From NCBI GenBank assembly GCA_020002185.1, contig CM034531.1, positions 88,257,788-88,321,787 on the forward strand: 64,000 nt of DNA, in the 5' to 3' direction. The first letter of the stretch is position 1, and every line of letters starts with the position of its first letter. The stretch is from Paraescarpia echinospica (lineage: Eukaryota > Annelida > Polychaeta > Sabellida > Siboglinidae). Positions 44,879-56,454 of the stretch are shown here, in pieces. The notes beneath the pieces are model-generated. The model was not told the DNA's origin. It searched no databases and saw only the letters and a program-made list of their open reading frames with translations. The position numbers and the translations under genes were made by a program.

Positions 44879-45508
44879 CTGTTAAGCACGGTTAAATGAA
44901 GCATAGCATTAAATCGTCCTAACTTAACACATTGAACAGAACTGAGTATGTGAGTGCTAATCGGTAAGTAACTTAGTACGGTCTCCTGGTACATTATTAC
45001 AGTTAACATTTTAGCAACAACATTAGTATCGCGCCAAACATTTGGCCCGCCCTTATGTGGATTCATCAGAAAGGTTTAAGAAAATTAATATATACGAGTA
45101 AATATAATATTATATAAAATCAGATTAATAACAAAAATATATATATAATAAGTAACCAAAACACAGTTTCTGAATAGTAAACTAAACAAATAACTGTAAT
45201 AGTAAATTAAGGTTAATTAATAAATAAATAAATAAATAACATGTCAAGTGTTAATGCATAGTTGCAACATTAAACTAAACCAAATTAAAAATAAAAGAGA
45301 TGACGAGGAGGATAATGGTGATTGTGTTGGTAATGATGATGATGGTGATGACGAAGATGATGATAATGATTATGACGATGATCACGTTGATGGTGGCTAT
45401 GATGCGGAAGATGATGGTGATTATTAGTATTTTGTTCATGAATATGATTATGATCATGCTGTCTCCACTGTTACAGGAGATGTTTCAAACACACGGAAGG
45501 CACCGTAC

Positions 45509-45757
45509 GCAGTGTGGAGATATCGGGCTGACTGACGGTCAGATGCGATTGTGTGGTGCAGTTAGGAGAGTCAAACCAAACTTGGACACATGTCAGTTGG
45601 TCCTGGTCCCAGAATGAGCACATGGGACACTCCATGTGGAAGGTGTTCCAGCCTCCCTTGCCGTTCGGCTCGCACATATAGAACTTGTTGCAGTTGTGCG
45701 CGTCAGCCGTGAAACCGGGGGTGCTCTTTGTCAGGTTGTAGCACAGATGACAGTAGG
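45509..45757 (-). CDS. Pif-like gene exon with peritrophin-A chitin-binding domain
   Basis: Acceptor CTTCTAG at 45758-45764. Encodes CYNLTKSTPGFTADAHNCNK, FYMCEPNGKGGW, ECPMCSFWDQDQLTCV, a CBM14 (peritrophin-A) domain with the six-cysteine pattern that binds chitin. I place the donor at 45503-45508 (GTACGG) because its phase fits the next exon; a GTAACA donor at 45469 is the alternative but leads to a stop. Chitin-binding followed by LamG is the Pif order. Confidence 0.75.
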
Positions 45758-46113
45758 CTAGAAGGAAACGATCAATTAAACAAACACACACACACCACAC
45801 GCACGCACGCATTTACACACACGTACATATATATGTAATATATATATATATAATATTACACCATATTCTATATTCATTCAACGTGTCATTAGTTAGATGT
45901 CAAGCACCAATGAGAATTTGGCGTTGGAGAATCGTCGAGAATGGTCTAGGCACTCATGTATCGAGAGGCATATACGTACCTAAGCATAAGTAAGCATCAG
46001 TGAGTGGGTCAGGATTAGTTTATGGAGAATGCAACCATTTCTACCTAATGTGTGACACCCTCAAACATGTAATTAGTAACGTCACACATCACTTATTTGT
46101 GAATTGAGGTAGT

Positions 46114-46158
<45 letters not shown>

Positions 46159-46200
46159 GCGTGAGCGTGTGCGTGTGTATGTGTGTGGAGTTAAACATAC

Positions 46201-46338
46201 GTTCAGGGTTGAATTGTGGAGCATATCCTGTTTTGCAGCAGTCTTTGAACACGCCTGTGTACTCTGGATAGTTGACAGTCAGTCCTCCTTCAGGAATCCA
46301 CGGAATGTTGGTGTCATAGTGGTCGCAGAACATCGCTC
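46201..46338 (-). CDS. Pif-like gene exon (cysteine-rich, upstream of chitin-binding exon)
   Basis: Acceptor TGTGTAG and donor GTATGT bound 138 nt encoding AMFCDHYDTNIPWIPEGGLT and DCCKTGYAPQFNPE. It joins in phase to the peritrophin-A exon. It is probably the N-terminal part of a chitin-binding module or linker. Upstream exons were not recognised; a Ty3/gypsy element begins about 300 bp away. Confidence 0.65.
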
Positions 46339-46633
46339 CTACACAGAAGCACACAATATCAACTGTGACATTCACGTCTACTGTGGTGTGTGAACGTATT
46401 TGAATATTTCTAGAAAAAAGGCAATATCATAAATGTTCTTTTATAACGAGTGATTGTTGTATCGAGATTGTAATTATATCGATTCGATTAGATACGCCTA
46501 GAGAAACTAGGTCAGTGGGACCAATCCCGTGTGGATCAACCGGCGAGGTATTTGTAAGATTACCGAAATGTAAAAACCTAATAAAACCGAACCCAATCAA
46601 GGCATAACAAGTGTCCGTTATGCTAAACAAACA

Positions 46634-46647
46634 TGGTGTCAGAAGTG
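46634..46647 (+). other. Primer-binding site of the Ty3/gypsy element
   Basis: TGGTGTCAGAAGTG fits the usual leucine-tRNA-type primer site, directly upstream of gag. It implies that a 5' LTR ends near 46633, but no matching 3' LTR was recognised downstream. Confidence 0.55.
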
Positions 46648-46648
46648 C

Positions 46649-47482
46649 ATGAACAATTTGATCATGGCAGAAGGTTTAAGGCCGCCGGGACACTTTTCGT
46701 GCGCCTTAAGTAATGCCGCCAACGGCGACGCGGGCATGAAAAAATTGTGGGTAAGGTGGCTCGAGCAATTCGACTACTATATACTAGCGACCGAGAAAAA
46801 TAAGAAGAGTGAGAAGATACAAGTGGCTACGTTGTTATCTCTCCTCGGTCCTGGGTGCATGGACGTTTTTAGAACGTTCACATTTGATCCACCGGCAGAT
46901 AAAGACAAAATTGCAGCTGTGAAGCTACAGTTGAGCAACTACTTCACACCGAGAGTGAATGAAACGTACGAAAGGTACAGATTCTTGCGCCGGAAGCAGA
47001 ACAGAGGTGAAACATTTGACGCATTCCTGACAGATTTGCTAAATCTAGCAAGCACATGTAACTATGTGCCTGAGGGAAGAGAGAAAATAATCCGCGATCA
47101 AATCGTCATAGGTCTCTATTCAGACACTGTGAGACAGAAATTGCTCTACGAAGGAACACCAACGATGGCAAATGCGGTAGCTATATGCAGGAACAACGAA
47201 ATCACCGACAAATACACTGAAAACATGCGTGCAGAAACGAGTGCTGACTCAGTTTATAAGGCTGCCAAAAGTCAGAGAAAACCCAAAGCTAATTTTGGTA
47301 AGAGAAACTTTTCCAGACGAGAATTTAGAACTCCACAGATTCAAACGACATGTCACAACTGTGGTAAACAACATGCTCCCAACAAGTGCCCTGCTTACTA
47401 CCAAACGTGCAGGAAGTGTTCAAAGAAGGGACATTTTGCAGCTATGTGTAAATCATCGAGAATAGCAGAAGTTTCTCAATAG
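46649..47482 (+). CDS. Gag-like protein with two zinc knuckles
   Basis: The 277-residue frame is intact. A capsid-like domain (WLEQFDYYILATEKNKKSEK, RYRFLRRKQNRGETFDAFL) is followed by a basic linker and two knuckles, CHNCGKQHAPNKC and CRKCSKKGHFAAMC. It packages retrotransposon RNA. ATG at 46649; a second ATG at 46664 is equally usable. Confidence 0.85.
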   Translation: MNNLIMAEGLRPPGHFSCALSNAANGDAGMKKLWVRWLEQFDYYILATEKNKKSEKIQVATLLSLLGPGCMDVFRTFTFDPPADKDKIAAVKLQLSNYFTPRVNETYERYRFLRRKQNRGETFDAFLTDLLNLASTCNYVPEGREKIIRDQIVIGLYSDTVRQKLLYEGTPTMANAVAICRNNEITDKYTENMRAETSADSVYKAAKSQRKPKANFGKRNFSRREFRTPQIQTTCHNCGKQHAPNKCPAYYQTCRKCSKKGHFAAMCKSSRIAEVSQ

Positions 47483-47499
47483 CATCCAACGACAGATGA

Positions 47500-47766
47500 C
47501 ACAGTGTGGCTGGGCTCGATTGACAACGACAAAACCGAACCTCCTGGACTGTCGATGTACAAATAAACAACACGGTTGTCAATTTCAAAATTAACACCGA
47601 TGCAGATGTTTCGATCGTCAGTGAACACAGCTACTTGCAGTTGGTTCCCATTCCGAGACTCAAGAAAACTACGACAACTCTTCGCAGCCCAGGTGGCAAC
47701 CTCAACTGTCAAGGCTACTTCGAAACAACGTTGACAGTGAAGAACAAATCGTGTGTGTGTGTGTGA
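47500..47766 (+). pseudogene. Retroviral-type aspartic protease remnant
   Basis: One frame reads NNTVVNFKINTDADVSIVSE, where relatives have the catalytic D-T-G triad at the NTDADVS position; the triad is lost. It then runs to a GTGTGT microsatellite and a stop. Confidence 0.65.
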
Positions 47767-47916
47767 CGTGTTTGTTATCGTAGGTCCGGCTGTTCAGCGC
47801 AGCCTCCTAAGTCGGTCTGTCGCGACACAATTGAATCTCGTTGCACGCATTGATGCGTTGGGGTGACGTCTTCGGAGAGATGGGCACCATGATAACCAAG
47901 CCGGTAAAGATCGTAC

Positions 47917-50413
47917 TTGACCCAGATGCACAACGTGGTGGCACCACGCAGAGTAGCAATACCTCTACTACCAAAGGTAGAAGTTGAACTCGTTCGCATG
48001 GAGAGTGAAGGAGTAATCAGAAAGATCACTGAGCCAAGTGAATGGTGCGGGCCAATTGTAGTGGTCCCAAAGAAAGAGGGCGTGCGAATCTGTGTCGATT
48101 TGCGGAACTTGAACAAGAGTGTTAAGAGGGAACACTTCACAATTCCCAACATTGAAGACATGACGCATAAACTGCGCGAAGGCACAATCTTCCGTCGCCT
48201 AGACGCCAGCAGCGGCTTCTGGCAAATACCTTTAGACGAGGAAAGCCAGAAGCTGACCACCTTCTTTACGCCAGGGTGTGGTAGATACTGTTTTCAGAAA
48301 CTGCCGTTTGGGATCTCATTAGCGCCTGAAATCTTTCAGCACAAAATGTTGGAAGGCTTGGACGGTGTACTAGTGTACATGGACGATATACTGGTCTATG
48401 GTGCGACCATGGAAGAACATGACAAGAGACTCGACAGTGTTCTGAACAGGATCTCGGCGGCAGGGTTGAAACTGAATAGAAAGAAATGCGAATTCAGACA
48501 AAGTGAGATGATCTTTCTGGGACATAAAATATCCAAGCATGGCATGCTGTCCGATATTGCGAAAATTGCCGCTATTGTTGAGATGCCTGTTCCAACATGC
48601 GTTACTGAACTGAGGAGATTCTTGGGAATGACAAATTACCTGGGCCGATATGCACCGAACCTCAGCACCGTGCTACATCCACTCAACGAACTACTAAAGA
48701 TGGACACTGAGTGGAACTGGAGTGTTGCTCAGCAGCAAGCGTTTGACAAAAGCAAGGAACTGATTGCAGATGCTCCATGTCTGACGTTCTACGACCCAAA
48801 GAAGCCAACTACTGTTAGTGCCGATGCAAGCAGTTACGGCATTGGTGGTGTCCTGCTCCAGCAAACGGAAGATTTGCAGTGGAAGCCAGTCGCATTCTGT
48901 TCACGAACACTCACAGAGAGTGAGAAGCGTTATGCCCAGAACGAGAAAGAATGCTTAGCAGTGGTGTAGGCTTGTGAGCGGTTTGACTGCTTTCTGCGTG
49001 GACTACCAAGAGTGGTAGTGTTGACTGACCACAAACCACTGATACCAGTCATCAACAAGAAGGATCTTGACAGAAGCCCACTCAGATGCCAGCGATTGCT
49101 GATGCGGCTAATGAAGTACAGTGTGACAACCGAACACAGAGCCGGAAAGACGCTCATTGTGGCAGACGCTCTTTCACGGGCTCCAGTCAAGAAACACGGG
49201 CCAGAAGTTGCAAGCTTACAAGCAGATGTCACGGAATATGTGGGTTCCGTCGAGAGTAGCTGGCCTGCAACAAATCGCAAACTGGAGGACATACGGAGAG
49301 CTACTGAAGAAGATGCAGAGCTCCAACAGGTACTGAAATACATCCGAGACGGTTGGCCATCTAGCATCCCTGACAACGTTGCGTCATATGCTATCGCGAA
49401 AGAACAATTAAGTGTTCATGCTGGACTGATCGTGTTCGAGAATCGTATCGTGATGCCGCGATCGTTACGAGAAGACACGCTGAAGAAACTTCATGAAGGG
49501 CACCTAGGGTTGCAGAAATGCAGAGAACGTGCAAAGTTGGCAGTGTGGTGGCCCAATATCGGACAGCAACTACAGCAAATGATCATCAATTGCGAATACT
49601 GCCAGGAGAACAAGCCTAAGCAGAAGCAGGAGCCTCTCATGCCAACTCAACTACCATTGCGGCCATGGCAAAAGGTAGCCTGCGACCAGTGTGATCTAGA
49701 TGGAAAGAGTTATTTAATCATCGTTGATTATTACTCGCGGTATTTTGAAATCATACCATTCACAAGTATCACCAGTGCGATGGTGATCGGCAAACTGAAG
49801 ATGACATTCGCACGATTTGGCATACCAGATGAGTTGACCAGTGATAACGGAACACAGTTCAGCTCATATGAGTTCATCAGGTTCGCATGTGAGTACGGTT
49901 TCAAGCACATCACGACAAGTCCGCATTTTCCACAAGCAAAATGGGGAAGCAGAGCGTGCTGTGAGAACCGCCAAATCCATACTCAGACAAGCCGACTCGG
50001 TGCTTGCCTTGATGGCATACAAAGCAACACCGACGACAATGACAGGCGTGAGTCCAGCGCAGCTGCTCATGGGTAGACAGGTTCAAACTAGACTGCCTAC
50101 ATTACCGGACAACCTGTCTCCAAATTGACCAAGTGATGCCACTGTTCGTGAAAGAGATGTCTATGACAAGGCGGCGAACAAGTCTAACTACGACAAACGA
50201 AAGGTTGCACAGCCTCTCAGCGACTTATCACCAGGACAGCGAGTCCGTTGGAAACGGCAACTCAACGAGAGAGGATGGAGATCGCAAGGTGTGATTAGCT
50301 CCAAAGCGGATGGACTAAGATCATATTATGTGCAAACGCTCCATGGACAATATCGACGTAACCGACAACACATAATGCCCATCCCGAACATCACGTCGGA
50401 CACTAGTTATGAT
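47917..50413 (+). pseudogene. Pol polyprotein: reverse transcriptase, RNase H, integrase
   Basis: Reverse transcriptase (47917-48560) shows [26 protein letters not shown] and [10 protein letters not shown]. RNase H follows with [16 protein letters not shown] and is interrupted by TAG at 48967-48969. Integrase has a HLGLQKCRERAK zinc region, DNGTQFSSYEF and, after a frameshift near 49938, continues in another frame (50128 region), with a further stop at about 50126. The C-terminal tail ends near 50413. Confidence 0.85.
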
Positions 50414-50420
50414 TGAATAT

Positions 50421-50904
50421 ATGTAGAGTATTGTTTATTATTACGGGAAGGCAGTGTTAGTGCCTGTGAAACCCACAGCGGCATCTCTCTGTTGAATGTT
50501 GCTGGGAATATAGTTGCACGTGTGGCAAAGCATCGTTATTGAACTCCAATATACTATACTTAAAATTAACTTGATTCTTCATTTCAGATCTGCGACTATG
50601 ATTTATGGCCTCTCTTCGTTTATTTTTTATAGGCGGGAACTGCGGTGAGTATTACTCATGATAACAACCACTGGATCGTGCCATAAGCCTATATACATGG
50701 TTGGGTGTTTACAGTTGTCAAATCAAATTTATTTTGCAACAACATAAGTGTACATACACAAAACAACCGTTTAAAAAAGTAGTGTTGTGTTGCATGGTGG
50801 TCACATGACACGTTCTATGCCATCTTCCTGTGAACCCATAAACATAAATGTCGAAATATATTTACATATACGATGATTATCAAGAGAAAACGCGACAGGA
50901 AAGA
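50421..50904. other. Spacer between retroelements
   Basis: No gene. It may include the 3' LTR remnant of the gypsy element (tgttagtgcctgtg near 50455) and the 5' UTR of the LINE that follows. Confidence 0.4.
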
Positions 50905-50909
50905 AGGGA

Positions 50910-51542
50910 ATGGAAGAGAATGTGACAGGAGAGAAGACGACAAGAGGAAAAGACAAAAACCAGACATATGCAAACCGGAGGAGCTACTCCGAGGCAGTGA
51001 TTGAGGGGGCAAGGAGAAAAGAGAGAGTGTTTATGGGCGATTCAATTCTGAGAAAAACAGACAAGACTATATGCGAGGGGAAGGACGTTGTTGTATGTCT
51101 ACCGGGGGCTAGGATAGAGCATGTGACCGAAAGGGTAGAGAAGGTATTGGGGCATGGCAAGGGAGGGTCTATACTAGTACACGTTGGGACAAACAATGCA
51201 GACAAGGAGGGAACAACTGGGATAGTTCAAAAGTACAGACATCTAGTGAGGAAGCTAAAGAAGACAAGAGTGGAACAGGTTATTCTCTCAGGAATTTTGC
51301 CAGTAATGGGAGGAAGGGGGGCAAGATACAGAAACTGTAAGAGGATGGCGATCAACGCACTAGTTGAGCAGATGTGTGAGGAAGAGGGTGTGGGATTCAT
51401 AGATTTATGGGGGTACTTTGTTGGGAGAGAAGATATGTACATGAGAGATGGCCTCCATCTAAGTGGAAAGGGGGCAGCAGTATTCTCAGAGAATCTGCCG
51501 CGATCTGTTGACAGTGGGACAGGTTGCATCTATTTAAACTAA
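50910..51542 (+). CDS. LINE ORF1 with SGNH/GDSL esterase-like domain
   Basis: The 210-residue product shows FMGDSILRKTD (Ser of the GDS block), VHVGTNNAD (Asn block) and DGLHLSGKG (Asp/His block), the three conserved segments of SGNH hydrolases found in ORF1 of CR1/L2-type LINEs. The N-terminus is basic. Intact. The end overlaps the ORF2 frame by about 19 nt. Confidence 0.8.
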   Translation: MEENVTGEKTTRGKDKNQTYANRRSYSEAVIEGARRKERVFMGDSILRKTDKTICEGKDVVVCLPGARIEHVTERVEKVLGHGKGGSILVHVGTNNADKEGTTGIVQKYRHLVRKLKKTRVEQVILSGILPVMGGRGARYRNCKRMAINALVEQMCEEEGVGFIDLWGYFVGREDMYMRDGLHLSGKGAAVFSENLPRSVDSGTGCIYLN

Positions 51543-54400
51543 ATTCGCAGGGGGGACTCGCAGAGAAGCCTGAAACTGGAGGCATAGATAAAGGCAGCAA
51601 AAATAATTCAGCAAAGAACAGTCTGGAAAACTGTTCTGAAGCTGGGTATAAATGTGTTTGTTTAAATGCAAGGAGTATAGTAAACAAAAGAAATGAACTA
51701 AACATTATGGTAGAAGATATTGACCCTCACATAATAGGTATAACCGAATCATGGGCAACCACCGATATATCAGATGCCGAATTGGGACTGACAGGATATG
51801 TAATGTTTAGGAAAGATAGAATATGAAGAAGGGGAGGTGGAGTTATTTTATATATTAAAGAATCTATCCAGGTTTATGAAATAAAATTAGACAGAGAAGC
51901 AGATTGCGAAGAAGCTGTTTTGTGTAACATAGTTACAGGAAACTCAACGTTAACGGTTGGATTAGTTTATCGAAGTCCAAACATTAGCATAGAAGAGAAT
52001 GAAAAAATACAAAACGCTATAAGGGAAGTGAGCAAACGGGACTGTGTTATTATGGGGGATTTTAACCATGGGCATATAAAATGGAAATCTCTACAGAGTA
52101 TGGGTAGTGAGGACCACAAGTTTTTAGTTTTAGTACAACATAGTTTCCTTTCTCAACATGTGCTAGAACCAACCAGGGGAGAGAACGTGTTAGACTTAGT
52201 TTTGTCCTCACAGAATGAATTAGTTGACAATGTTAAAGTATGTTAGCCTCTGGGAAGTAGTGATCACAACCAGATACATTTTACCATCAAAATAAAATCA
52301 GAAAGAAATAATAAAAAGCAGTTCAGGAGAAATGTCCACAAAGGAAGATATAAGGAAATGAGGAAATATTTAGCAAAGATAGACTGGAATAATACACTGA
52401 AGAATAAGACAGCAACAGAATGCTGGAATATCTTAAAGAATGAAATAGAGTGCATCGTAGATAAATTTGTTCCCTTCAAAAAACAAGGGAAACGGACCAG
52501 AAAGAAATACTTATCGAAAGAAGCCATTAGAAAAATTAAGTATAAACAAATGATGTGGAAGTCATATAGACGTACTGGAAATGACGAAGACTACAACATT
52601 TATAAAGAAGCACTAAACCAAGCTACAGCTGAAATTAGAAATTCAAAGAGAAGCTATGAACATAAATTAGCTTGTAATATAAAACATGACAGCAAGAGTT
52701 TTTATGCGTATGTTCGAAGCAAACAGAAAGTTCAGGATAAGGTCGGTCCTCTAGAAGATAGTGCTGGAAATATAATATCAGAAGGATTCTTAATGGCGGA
52801 AGACCTAAATGAGTATTTTAGTTCAGTGTTTACCAGAGAAGACACTAGTTCACTGCCAGTACCAGAGGCTAAGTTCAAGGGGGCAGAATCAGACTATTTA
52901 AGACAGTTAATTGTAACCCCAGAAATGGTAGCTAAGAAAATTAGGGCTATGAAGGAAAATAAATCACCTGGAGTGGATGGTATTCCACCCAAACTACTAG
53001 TGGAAATTGTAGAACAAATTAGCATAACGCTTGCAACAGTTTTCAACTTGTCATTAGAAGAGGGAGTGGTTCCTTTAGAATGGAAAGAAGCAAACATTAT
53101 ACCGTTATTTAAAAAAGGTTCGAGAAACAAGTCAAATAATTATAGACCAGTTAGTTTAACATCGGTGATTTGTAAATTATTAGAAAGACTAATTAAAGAT
53201 CACATGGTGGATTTTCTTGTTAAACATAACTTGATAAACCCATCTCAATATGGGTTTCTAAAAGCGGGGTCATGCTTAACAAATATGTTATGTTTTTTGG
53301 AAGATATCACTAAGTGGGTAGATGATGGATCACCAGTAGATATCATCTACTTAGATTTTCAAAAAGCTTTCGACAAAGTGCCACATCAGAGATTACTGCT
53401 TAAACTAAAAGCCCATGGCGTAGGAAATGGTATAATTAACTGGAGAGAAAAATGGCTGATTGACAGAAGACAACGGGTAGTTGTTGATGAGGAGGCTTCA
53501 AACTGGAAATCAGTTTTGAGTGGGGTTCCACAGGGATCAGTACTGGGACCTATATTATTCTTATTATATATAAACGATTTGGACGATGATATAGCTAGCA
53601 AGGTGTTGAAATTTGCAGATGATACAAAAGTGTTTAGAAGGATTAAAAGTGATGGGGATAGACAGCATTTACAAGATGATCTTGACAGGTTGATCAAATG
53701 GTCTGAAAAGTGGCAAATGTTGTTCAATTTTGGGAAATGTAAATGCCTTCACACAGGACATGGGAACGAATATGTAGAATATACAATGGGGGGAACTGTA
53801 CTAAGTACTACTGTAAAAGAAAAAGACTTAGGGCTGACAATTAGTGCGGACATGAAGGTTTCAGAACAGTGTGGAATTGCAGCTTCAAAGGGAAATCAAA
53901 TCCTTGGATTGATTAGGCGAAATATAGCATATAAAGAAAAAGAACTAATAATACTGTACAAAACAATAGTTAGGCCTCATTTAGAATATTGTATACAAGC
54001 GTGGAGGCCATACCGCAAGAAGGACATAGATATGCTAGAAAGAGTACAGAGGAGAGCGACTAAAATGATAACAAAACTGAGGGATCTTAGTTATGAAAAA
54101 CACCTAAAAGAATGTGGTTTAACAACACTGGAGACCAGGAGATTGAGAGATCAGATAGAAGTGTTGAAAATATTGAATGGTTATGAAAATATTGATAAAA
54201 ATATGTTTTTTTCAGTTAAGAAAGACTAGAGGACATGAAGTTACATTAGTAAAGAAGCAGTGTAGATTAGACGTGAGAAAGTTCTCATTTTCACAAAGGA
54301 TTGTGAATGAATGGAACAGATTATCTGATGATTGTGTGGGTGCTAGTAATGCGAATGTTTAAAAATAAAATCGACACATACCTCAGAAGGGCTGGATATA
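51524..54400 (+). pseudogene. LINE ORF2: APE endonuclease and reverse transcriptase
   Basis: One frame from 51524 to 54229 carries endonuclease segments CLNARSIVNKRNEL, GITESWA, VYRSPN, MGDFNH and GSSDH. Reverse transcriptase has KSPGVDGIPP, YLDFQKAFDKVPH, SGVPQGSVLGP and FADDTKVF. In-frame stops lie at 51824-51826 and 52244-52246, and a frameshift near 54215 moves the last 60 codons into another frame. Confidence 0.88.
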
Positions 54401-54519
54401 TGTAGATAAAAGGGTTGGACTCTCGATAAGCCAAAGGGCTTCCTTGTCCACCTGCCATCTAGAGTTAATTCTCTGGATGGCAATCTTGTTAAATCTTGTA
54501 TGATATCTTCTGAATGCTA

Positions 54520-55533
54520 TCGTCACATCCTTGAGACTTAAAATTAATTGTGATTTTTTTAGAATAAAAAACTCACGGGCAGGATTTAACACGGACAATT
54601 TGCTCATGTGAAAGGCCTGAAAACATTGTTTATGTATATAATATATTCTGAAAAACACATGACCACATTACGTTTCTTTTTGCCCTGGACAAAAACTACA
54701 AACCACAGCACAATATTCAGAACTTTCTTTGATTTGAAAACTCAATTGTAACATGAAATTACAACAGTTCCAACAAGCAAAACCTTTATTCCGGAATAGA
54801 AATACAACATACTTTCCATTGCAACTGTTTAAAATCAGATCGTAGTAACCAGTAATACTGGACTACACTGCAAGGATACATAAATAGTCAGAATGTCATA
54901 TTATGTTCTTGCATTTGACCTGCAAACATGTCTCCTAAATTCACAGCTCCAGAAGGTCATAGATTTTATTTGGTGTAAATATGTTTATAAAACTGTATTC
55001 TTAATCATTGCGTAACTAAATTGTTTAATAATAAAATGTAACGTTAAAAAATCAGTGCATTTAAAAATGATATTAACAAATAATATCAATACAGTATCTT
55101 TGGTTGATAATATAACTGCTAAAGCATTCCTTCCGATGCATTAAACAAGCATTAAACAATTGAACTATGCAACTTCTCATAGACAAAATACTGCAATGAG
55201 AAAACTATGTGGTGGCATATGAACTTTACAAAATACAACAAATCGTTTAACATAATTTCCGTAATATTCAAATTAACCATACACAGTTGTAATAAAAATG
55301 GACATAAATTATTGACAAAACACTGTCATTTGCTGACTTCTGCTTCCGTCAGCATACCAAACTCTACATAGACTGCTATAGAAAACATTCACACTATTTT
55401 GTTCAGTGCATCCAAATATGTTCTCTTTCTTTACAAGTGTTTCTCTCAGTTCAAGTCCAGCTCAATATCTTCGTTATAGTATTGATGACGAGTCTGTGAT
55501 TAAAATTGCCACACTGGAAGCTGCACGCTATAG
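54520..55533. other. Region downstream of the ABCB6-like gene
   Basis: AT-rich, no ORF with support. It probably contains the 3' UTR of the ABCB6-like transcript on minus; no clear polyadenylation site was chosen. Confidence 0.45.
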
Positions 55534-55684
55534 CTAGTGACCTCGGCTGTCAGACACTTTAGTGTCATCACCGTCTGCATTCTCGTCACCGCTAGATGTC
55601 TCTGTCTCTGTTTCGGCTCCTTTCCTCAGTTGCTGCTTCCACATGCCGGCATAGACACCTTTGAGGGTCAACAACTCGTCATGG
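55534..55684 (-). CDS. ABCB6: ABCB6-like transporter, last coding exon
   Basis: Acceptor GTTGCAG; encodes HDELLTLKGVYAGMWKQQLR then an acidic Thr/Ser tail to TAG at 55534-55536. It corresponds to the C-terminus after the nucleotide-binding domain of half-transporter ABCB6/HMT1. The split codon with the previous exon (AC|C) is consistent. Confidence 0.8.
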
Positions 55685-55878
55685 CTGCAACACACACAGG
55701 TGGACAGGGGTTCACTTTATCTCACAGAGGGTGATACTGTTTAACTTTTGTATCAAAGAGGGCGCCATACTTTCAGCCTACTTTAAGTGACACTGGCAGG
55801 TGTGTGTGCGTGTGTGTGGTGTGTGTGTGGGGGGATTCATTCATGCGTGAGTGTGTGAGTACATATGCATGCCATGCA

Positions 55879-55984
<106 letters not shown>

Positions 55985-56122
55985 GGGGTTGTGTGGTGCG
56001 TGCATGTGTCACCTGCGTGTGTATGAGTGGTGCGTGGATAAACAATACAGGTAACAATATGTTAATATAATAAATACTACAATTTAACACAGCATCTGAG
56101 AACACAAGGGACATCTACTTAC

Positions 56123-56286
56123 GTTCCCCGTTCCACAATCTCGCCGTCTCTAAGGACCATGATCTGGTCCGCACCGATGATGGTAGACAGACGGTGAGCT
56201 ACGATGATTGTAGTTCGGCTCTCACAGATCTTCGCCAGAGACTTTTGGATGTTACGTTCTGTTTGCGTGTCGAGTGCTGATGTCGC
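56123..56286 (-). CDS. ABCB6: ABCB6-like transporter, exon with D-loop and H-loop
   Basis: Acceptor GACATCAG and donor GTAAGT. Encodes [32 protein letters not shown] and [16 protein letters not shown]. The D-loop SALD and switch histidine (AHRLST) of the ABC ATPase are intact. Phase joins both neighbours. Confidence 0.88.
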
Positions 56287-56454
56287 CTGATGTCAACAGC
56301 AGCCACATTAGTTATTGTTAGAAATGTTATACGTACCTCCTTAAATAATTTTTTTATTAATTTATTTAAACTGATTGAGGACATTATTAAAACTATTCAT
56401 ACATTACATATCAGTACATAAAAGAATGGGATTTGCAGTGTATTTTTAATTCTC

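Larger units (their letters stand above)
46630..50420 (+). mobile_element. Degenerate Ty3/gypsy LTR retrotransposon
   Basis: Order gag, protease, reverse transcriptase, RNase H, integrase on plus. Breaks: decayed protease, stop at 48967-48969, frameshift near 49938, stop at about 50126. Ends are not delimited by recognisable LTRs; a purine-rich tract lies near 50440. Confidence 0.9.
50905..54515 (+). mobile_element. Nearly full-length CR1-like LINE
   Basis: ORF1 esterase-like, ORF2 with APE endonuclease and reverse transcriptase, a 3' UTR and an 'aatcttgttaaatcttgt' end. The 3' 1.7 kb is nearly identical to the truncated copy at 20335-22027, which suggests both are recent insertions of one family. 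Confidence 0.9.
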
